Assembly: GCA_017468395.1 (NCBI GenBank)
Contig: JAFUIR010000018.1
Coordinates: 1 to 64,000, forward strand
Source of the DNA: Lachnospiraceae bacterium
Lineage (GTDB): Bacteria > Bacillota > Clostridia > Lachnospirales > Lachnospiraceae
Direction of reading: 5' to 3'
DNA: 64,000 nucleotides
Of the stretch, positions 59,980 to 64,000 are shown piece by piece (positions within the stretch are counted from its first letter, which is position 1; every line of letters starts with the position of its first letter). The position numbers were made by a program, and so were the translations under genes. The notes beneath the pieces were generated by a model. The model was not told the DNA's origin and did no database searches. It saw nothing but the letters and a program-made list of their open reading frames with translations.

Positions 59980-61488
59980 GTGGCAAAAGCGGGTGAAAAG
60001 AAGAAAAAAGCATTTCTGAACCAATGGATCATTTTGTTTTTCTTGTTTGTCACATTATCTGGGATAACCCTGATGCGGTTTGCAACGGTTACATCTTCTT
60101 TGGAAGAGACGGAAGTGGAAACCTGTTTGCAGGATACGGTAACCGGGTATGCATCGGAGATGGGGGATGTACTGACAGGTATGCGCGTGCTCGGCGATAC
60201 GGTAGGCCAGATGGTGGAGAATTTGGAAGACGGAGAGAAAGAGAGGGCATATTCTGCACTTTCGGCTCTTACAAACGGAAGTTCAGGCTATATGACTGTT
60301 CTGTGCGATACTTCCGGAAAAGGCATTTGTCAGGCAAAAGGGGAAAACACTGTCAAATCTATTCAGATTTCTGAAACGGATTATTTTGGGCAGTTACGCA
60401 CACTGGGAAACGGATTTATCCTGGTTAAAGATGATGGAACTTTGGGAAAAAGTGCCGTTGTCTGCGTGTCTGTTATTGAAATAGACAGAAAAATCGAAGG
60501 CTTTTTATTGCAGTATTACGATGTCGGTCAATTCCGGAATATTGTCAAGAGAGCGGACTTCGATACAGATACTAAGATTTACCTGTTAGACAGCAGTGGC
60601 GTAATCATGGCCTATTCAGGTAAAGATGAAAACTATGAAAATCATATAGGGGAGAATCTTTGGACTTCGCTGAAAAGCAGGGAAACAAAAAATGGTCAGA
60701 TTGCAGAACTGCAATATATTGCAAAGAATCAGAACCGTTCCTTAAAGTATGTAGACCTGACCGATGCAAGCAAGGTGTATTTAACTGCCCGGGTAGGAAT
60801 TGGGGACTGGAGTGTGGTAACAGAACTTGATAAATCCTATGTAGATAAACAAATAGGACAGGGGTTGGAAGATAATGGAAATATGCTGACCCAAATGACC
60901 TTGTGGTTGATTTTGTTTGCGGGTGCGGTACTGGTACTCAATACTATTTCTATGAGGAAAGACGGTGAAGACAAAGCGGAACTGGAAGCAAAAGCGGATA
61001 CGGATTTGCTGACAGACCTCTACAATAAAGCGGCAACGGAAAGAAAAATCAGGGAGTACATAGAGGAACATCCCCAGGACCAGGCATTACTGTTTGTGTT
61101 GGATATTGATAACTTTAAAAAGATTAACGATACCATGGGCCATGCTTTCGGGGACGAAGTACTGCGCACTGTCGGAACTACTATCCGAACGGAATTCAGA
61201 GTATCGGATATTGTGGGAAGAACCGGTGGTGACGAGTTTACGATTTTCCTGAAATTTGTACAGGAAGAAGACGAAATCCGCAAGCAGGTGGAAAGAATTT
61301 TGCGTTTCTTTACGAATCTTCAAGTGGGCGAATACGTAAAATATTCTCCCAATGCAAGTATAGGAGCAGCGGTTTTCCCCAGAGATGCAAAGGATTTTGA
61401 AAGTTTATATAAAGCTGCGGATCAAGCACTTTATGTAGCAAAGAATCGTGGCAAAAACCAGTTGGCATTTTATGGTGACGACAAGTAA
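59980..61488 (+). CDS. Membrane diguanylate cyclase with Cache-like sensor
   Basis: 502 residues, GTG start. Membrane helices at about 16-36 and 305-323 bracket an extracytoplasmic, dCache-like sensor (YLLDSSGVIMAYSGK; VYLTARVGIGDWSVVTELD). The C-terminal GGDEF domain has an intact active site (416-420) and an intact I-site RVSD (407-410), so it is expected to be active and product-inhibited. Paired with the DUF624 gene. With the cyclase at 16685 it is the second c-di-GMP source in this window; no EAL or HD-GYP phosphodiesterase was seen. Confidence 0.92.
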   Translation: MAKAGEKKKKAFLNQWIILFFLFVTLSGITLMRFATVTSSLEETEVETCLQDTVTGYASEMGDVLTGMRVLGDTVGQMVENLEDGEKERAYSALSALTNGSSGYMTVLCDTSGKGICQAKGENTVKSIQISETDYFGQLRTLGNGFILVKDDGTLGKSAVVCVSVIEIDRKIEGFLLQYYDVGQFRNIVKRADFDTDTKIYLLDSSGVIMAYSGKDENYENHIGENLWTSLKSRETKNGQIAELQYIAKNQNRSLKYVDLTDASKVYLTARVGIGDWSVVTELDKSYVDKQIGQGLEDNGNMLTQMTLWLILFAGAVLVLNTISMRKDGEDKAELEAKADTDLLTDLYNKAATERKIREYIEEHPQDQALLFVLDIDNFKKINDTMGHAFGDEVLRTVGTTIRTEFRVSDIVGRTGGDEFTIFLKFVQEEDEIRKQVERILRFFTNLQVGEYVKYSPNASIGAAVFPRDAKDFESLYKAADQALYVAKNRGKNQLAFYGDDK

Positions 61489-61499
61489 ATTGGTTAATG

Positions 61500-61528
61500 T
61501 GTACAGGAAAAGTTTAAAACTTTGTACA
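61500..61528. promoter_or_regulatory. Inverted repeat after diguanylate cyclase
   Basis: AAAGTTT (61509-61515) and AAACTTT (61517-61523) with outer TGTAC/GTACA. No T-run, so it is more operator-like or a weak hairpin than a terminator. Confidence 0.4.
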
Positions 61529-61569
61529 ACATGACTTAAAAAAGAGAAAGTGTCCAAGTTTATAAGCAT

Positions 61570-61590
61570 TTTTTACAATCATTGTAAAAA
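61570..61590. promoter_or_regulatory. Operator-like palindrome upstream of msmK
   Basis: TTTTTACAAT and ATTGTAAAAA are perfect complements around a single C, 19 bp upstream of the -35 at 61609. The symmetry suits a dimeric regulator. Confidence 0.5.
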
Positions 61591-61608
61591 TCTTTGTGAA
61601 AATGTGGC

Positions 61609-61638
61609 ATGGCATAGAAAATGTTTTTCGGCTATACT
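61609..61638 (+). promoter_or_regulatory. Promoter of msmK
   Basis: ATGGCA (61609-61614), 18-bp spacer, TATACT (61633-61638). The gene follows after a 43-nt leader with AAAGGAG. Confidence 0.6.
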
Positions 61639-61681
61639 TGGTTCATGTGAAAAAGTTTCATAGTAAGAAAGGAGTCCAACA

Positions 61682-62794
61682 ATGGCTAGTTTAAAATTAA
61701 AAAATATCTGCAAAGTATATCCCAACGGATTTGAAGCAGTAAAAGATTTCAACCTTGAAATCGGCGACAAAGAATTTATCATTTTCGTAGGACCTTCAGG
61801 TTGTGGTAAATCTACAACTCTTCGTATGATCGCAGGTTTGGAAGATATTTCCTCCGGTGAACTTTGGATCGGCGACAGAATGGTAAACGATGTTGAACCT
61901 AAAGACAGAGATATTGCGATGGTATTCCAGAACTACGCTCTGTATCCCCATATGTCCGTATACGACAACATGGCTTTCGGTCTGAAACTTAGAAAAGTTC
62001 CGAAGGATGAAATCGATAAAATGGTTAAAGACGCAGCTAAGATCCTTGACCTGACTCCCCTGCTTGACAGAAAACCTAAGGCTTTGTCCGGTGGTCAGAG
62101 ACAGCGTGTAGCTATGGGTCGTGCTATCGTTCGTAATCCTAAAGTATTCCTGATGGACGAACCTCTGTCCAACTTGGATGCTAAACTCCGTGTACAGATG
62201 CGTATCGAGATTGCTAAACTTCACCAGAGACTTGGTACTACCATCATCTACGTTACACATGACCAGACAGAGGCTATGACTCTGGGTACAAGAATCGTTG
62301 TTATGAAAGACGGCGTTATCCAGCAGGTTGATACACCTCAGAATCTGTATGAGAAACCTCAGAACCTGTTCGTAGCAGGATTCATGGGTTCACCTCAGAT
62401 GAACTTCCTGGATGCAACTGTAGAAGTAAGCGGCGATGTAGCAAGCCTGAAGATTGCAGGTCGTGCTATTCCCCTTCCTCCTGCTAAATCCAAAAAACTT
62501 ATCGATGGCGGTTATGACGGAAAAGTTGTTACATTTGGTATCCGTCCTGAAGACGTATATGATTCCCAGATGTACATCGAATCTTCACCTCAGAGCGTAT
62601 TCGAGTCTACTGTAAAAGTATACGAATTGCTCGGTGCAGAAGTATACCTGTACTTCGATATCGAAGAATTCCCTGTTACAGCAAGAGTTGATTCCCGTAC
62701 AACAGCTAGACCTGGTGACACAATCAAATTTGCTATCGATGTTGAAAAGATTCACGTATTCGACAAAGAGACAGAGCAGATTATCACAAACTAA
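61682..62794 (+). CDS. msmK: Sugar ABC transporter ATPase (MsmK/UgpC type)
   Basis: 370 residues. Walker A GPSGCGKST, signature LSGGQRQRVAMGRA, Walker B VFLMDEPLSNLD, H-loop VTHDQTEAM, and C-terminal OB-like regulatory domains (VTFGIRPEDVYDS). No permease or binding protein is adjacent; in Firmicutes a single MsmK serves many sugar importers. Its codon use (GTA, CTG, TCC rich) is more uniform than neighbours, fitting high expression. Monocistronic, with its own promoter and terminator. Confidence 0.96.
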   Translation: MASLKLKNICKVYPNGFEAVKDFNLEIGDKEFIIFVGPSGCGKSTTLRMIAGLEDISSGELWIGDRMVNDVEPKDRDIAMVFQNYALYPHMSVYDNMAFGLKLRKVPKDEIDKMVKDAAKILDLTPLLDRKPKALSGGQRQRVAMGRAIVRNPKVFLMDEPLSNLDAKLRVQMRIEIAKLHQRLGTTIIYVTHDQTEAMTLGTRIVVMKDGVIQQVDTPQNLYEKPQNLFVAGFMGSPQMNFLDATVEVSGDVASLKIAGRAIPLPPAKSKKLIDGGYDGKVVTFGIRPEDVYDSQMYIESSPQSVFESTVKVYELLGAEVYLYFDIEEFPVTARVDSRTTARPGDTIKFAIDVEKIHVFDKETEQIITN

Positions 62795-62813
62795 TCTGAA
62801 ATATATGAGTTTA

Positions 62814-62841
62814 AGAGGGATGTGCAAGCATCCCTCTTTTT
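62814..62841 (+). terminator. Terminator of msmK
   Basis: AGAGGGATG (62814-62822) and CATCCCTCT (62829-62837) pair perfectly around TGCAAG, followed by T. Confidence 0.95.
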
Positions 62842-62872
62842 GTGATATTTTTATAAAATTCTTTTATAAAAC

Positions 62873-62901
62873 TTGCGGGCGAAAATAAAATAGGATAAGA
62901 T
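62873..62901 (+). promoter_or_regulatory. Promoter of CdaR-like gene
   Basis: TTGCGG (62873-62878), 17-bp spacer, TAAGAT (62896-62901), 42 bp before the ATG. Confidence 0.6.
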
Positions 62902-62943
62902 TTATCTATAGGTTTATAAAACCGCACTGAGAAGGAGAACAAG

Positions 62944-64000
62944 ATGATTTCCAGTCAGATTATTCAGACCAGTATTGAAGAATTAAAAGCAATTACAAGA
63001 GTAGATCTAGGAGTCTATGATTTAAGTGGTCAGTGTGTAGTAGCCACTACAAATATGTCAGATTTATCTGCGGACTTGATTCGCGGATTTGTATCTTCCC
63101 CGGCAGATAGTCAGGTAATGGGGGCTCATCATTTGCTTAAGATTTTGGATGATGGGGAACTGTTATATGTTTTGGTTGCCAAGGGATACAGCGAAGATGT
63201 ATACATGGTAGGAAAAATTGCTGTAAGTCAGTTGCAGCATTTGATTGTTGCCTACAAAGAGCGCTTTGACCGCAATAATTTTTTCCAAAATCTCTTGCTG
63301 GATAATTTGTTGCTTGTGGATATTTATAACAGGGCAAAAAAATTACATATTGAAGTAAATGCCAAAAGAGCAGTTTTTCTTGTTGAAACAAAATTAGAAA
63401 AAGACGGCATTGTTACGGAAATCTTAAAAGGAATGTTCTCTAACCAAAACGGCGATTATATTACTGCGGTGGATGAGAGCACTGTCATATTAGTGAAGTC
63501 TTTGGAAGAAAATGACAGTCATGAAACGATGATGAATATTGCCAATACTATTGTGGATATGATGAATGCAGAGGCCATGTTAAATGTAAAAGTGGCTTTT
63601 GGTACAGTGGTATCGGAACTCAAGGATGTGTCTAAGTCTTACAAAGAAGCAAAGATGGCACTGGATGTAGGAAAGATTTTCTATGTGGAGAAAAATGTGG
63701 TGGCATTTACTACATTGGGTATCGGACGATTGATTTACCAACTGCCGGTAAATTTGTGCAGAATCTTCATTCAGGAAATTTTTGGTGATGATATTCCGGA
63801 AGAGTTGGATGATGAAATGCTGACTACCATCAATAAATTCTTTGAGAATAACTTGAATGTATCGGAGACTTCCAGACAACTTTTTGTGCACAGAAACACC
63901 TTGGTGTATCGTATCGAGAAATTGCAAAAGAGCACCGGCTTGGATGTCAGAGCCTTTGATGATGCATTGACCTTCAAAATTGCATTGATGGTTGTAAATT
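62944..64000 (+). CDS. CdaR/PucR family transcriptional regulator, 3' end cut by window
   Basis: An open frame from ATG 62944 (AAGGAG 7 bp upstream) runs to the window end, 352 codons without a stop. It has an N-terminal sensor part, a middle GGDEF-like CdaR domain (KAVFLVETKLEKDG-like; KVAFGTVVSELKDVSKSYKEA) and the C-terminal helix-turn-helix (NNLNVSETSRQLFVHRNTLV, YRIEKLQKSTGLDVRAFDDA). Such proteins control sugar-acid or carbohydrate genes. Only the last residues are missing. Position next to msmK suggests a role in sugar uptake control, an inference. Confidence 0.88.
   Translation, partial: MISSQIIQTSIEELKAITRVDLGVYDLSGQCVVATTNMSDLSADLIRGFVSSPADSQVMGAHHLLKILDDGELLYVLVAKGYSEDVYMVGKIAVSQLQHLIVAYKERFDRNNFFQNLLLDNLLLVDIYNRAKKLHIEVNAKRAVFLVETKLEKDGIVTEILKGMFSNQNGDYITAVDESTVILVKSLEENDSHETMMNIANTIVDMMNAEAMLNVKVAFGTVVSELKDVSKSYKEAKMALDVGKIFYVEKNVVAFTTLGIGRLIYQLPVNLCRIFIQEIFGDDIPEELDDEMLTTINKFFENNLNVSETSRQLFVHRNTLVYRIEKLQKSTGLDVRAFDDALTFKIALMVVN

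Noticed and set aside
61500..61528. Terminator for the diguanylate cyclase gene
   Set aside because: The repeat lacks a following T-run and is A/T-rich and imperfect, so I list it only as an inverted repeat.
1..64000. CRISPR array, prophage, insertion sequence or rRNA
   Set aside because: No regularly spaced repeats, phage structural genes, transposase or integrase motifs, or rRNA segments were seen.

Overview
The window looks like a chromosomal segment of a spore-forming, anaerobic Clostridia, most likely a Lachnospiraceae member. Support for this: a FabK/FabT-type fatty acid synthesis system, the sporulation genes spmA and spmB, a promoter matching the forespore sigma-G consensus, split two-gene transketolase, a T-box ahead of methionyl-tRNA synthetase, MsmK/CdaR neighbours, DUF6472, and strong GGAGG ribosome binding sites. 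Species cannot be named from sequence alone.

Layout. 1-9.2 kb: two tRNAs (Phe tail, Lys), then a housekeeping run (Orn/Lys/Arg decarboxylase family, pyk, guanylate-kinase-like, YaaR, holB, ricT, trmN6, rsmI) that recalls the Bacillus yaaO-tmk-yaaR-holB-yaaT-yabB-yabC block, followed by a small DUF6472 gene and lrgAB. 9.2-9.9 kb: two small coat-like genes behind a sigma-G-type promoter. 9.9-16.6 kb: a fatty acid synthesis operon acpP-fabK-fabD-fabG-fabF-fabZ-(FabK-like)-fabH, with a FabT-type operator at its promoter. 16.7-19.2 kb: a periplasmic-binding-protein/GGDEF protein and spmA.

19.2-40.6 kb is the accessory region. It sits exactly between spmA and spmB, genes that are normally adjacent. 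It holds (a) a Pel-like exopolysaccharide operon: PqqD-like protein, SDR-PelD fusion, PelE-like, large polytopic protein, DUF2194, PelF, PelG-glycosyltransferase fusion and a DUF4874/DUF4832 protein; (b) a second, membrane-anchored DUF4832 paralogue on the opposite strand; (c) a Stealth phosphotransferase fused to an NTP_transf_5 nucleotidyltransferase; and (d) a peptide cassette: a 116-residue Cys-containing candidate precursor, an ABC exporter, a PqqD-HprK kinase fusion and an S24/S26 peptidase. Two near-identical 33-bp palindromic, back-to-back promoters serve the divergent pairs in (b)-(d). This combination is the best candidate for an undescribed system: a c-di-GMP-controlled surface polysaccharide linked to a modified secreted peptide.

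40.6-64 kb is mostly chromosomal housekeeping and metabolism: spmB, an S66 peptidase, AEC transporter, membrane-anchored Mrr-like nuclease coupled to fabT (with a second FabT-type box upstream), DUF885 peptidase, split transketolase, HdeD-like protein, rpe, PAP2 phosphatase, GH2 beta-galactosidase, T-box plus metS, alpha/beta hydrolase, D-2-hydroxyacid dehydrogenase, GNAT, DUF624, a second diguanylate cyclase, the shared sugar-ABC ATPase MsmK and a truncated CdaR-type regulator. No integrase, transposase, CRISPR array or rRNA was seen.
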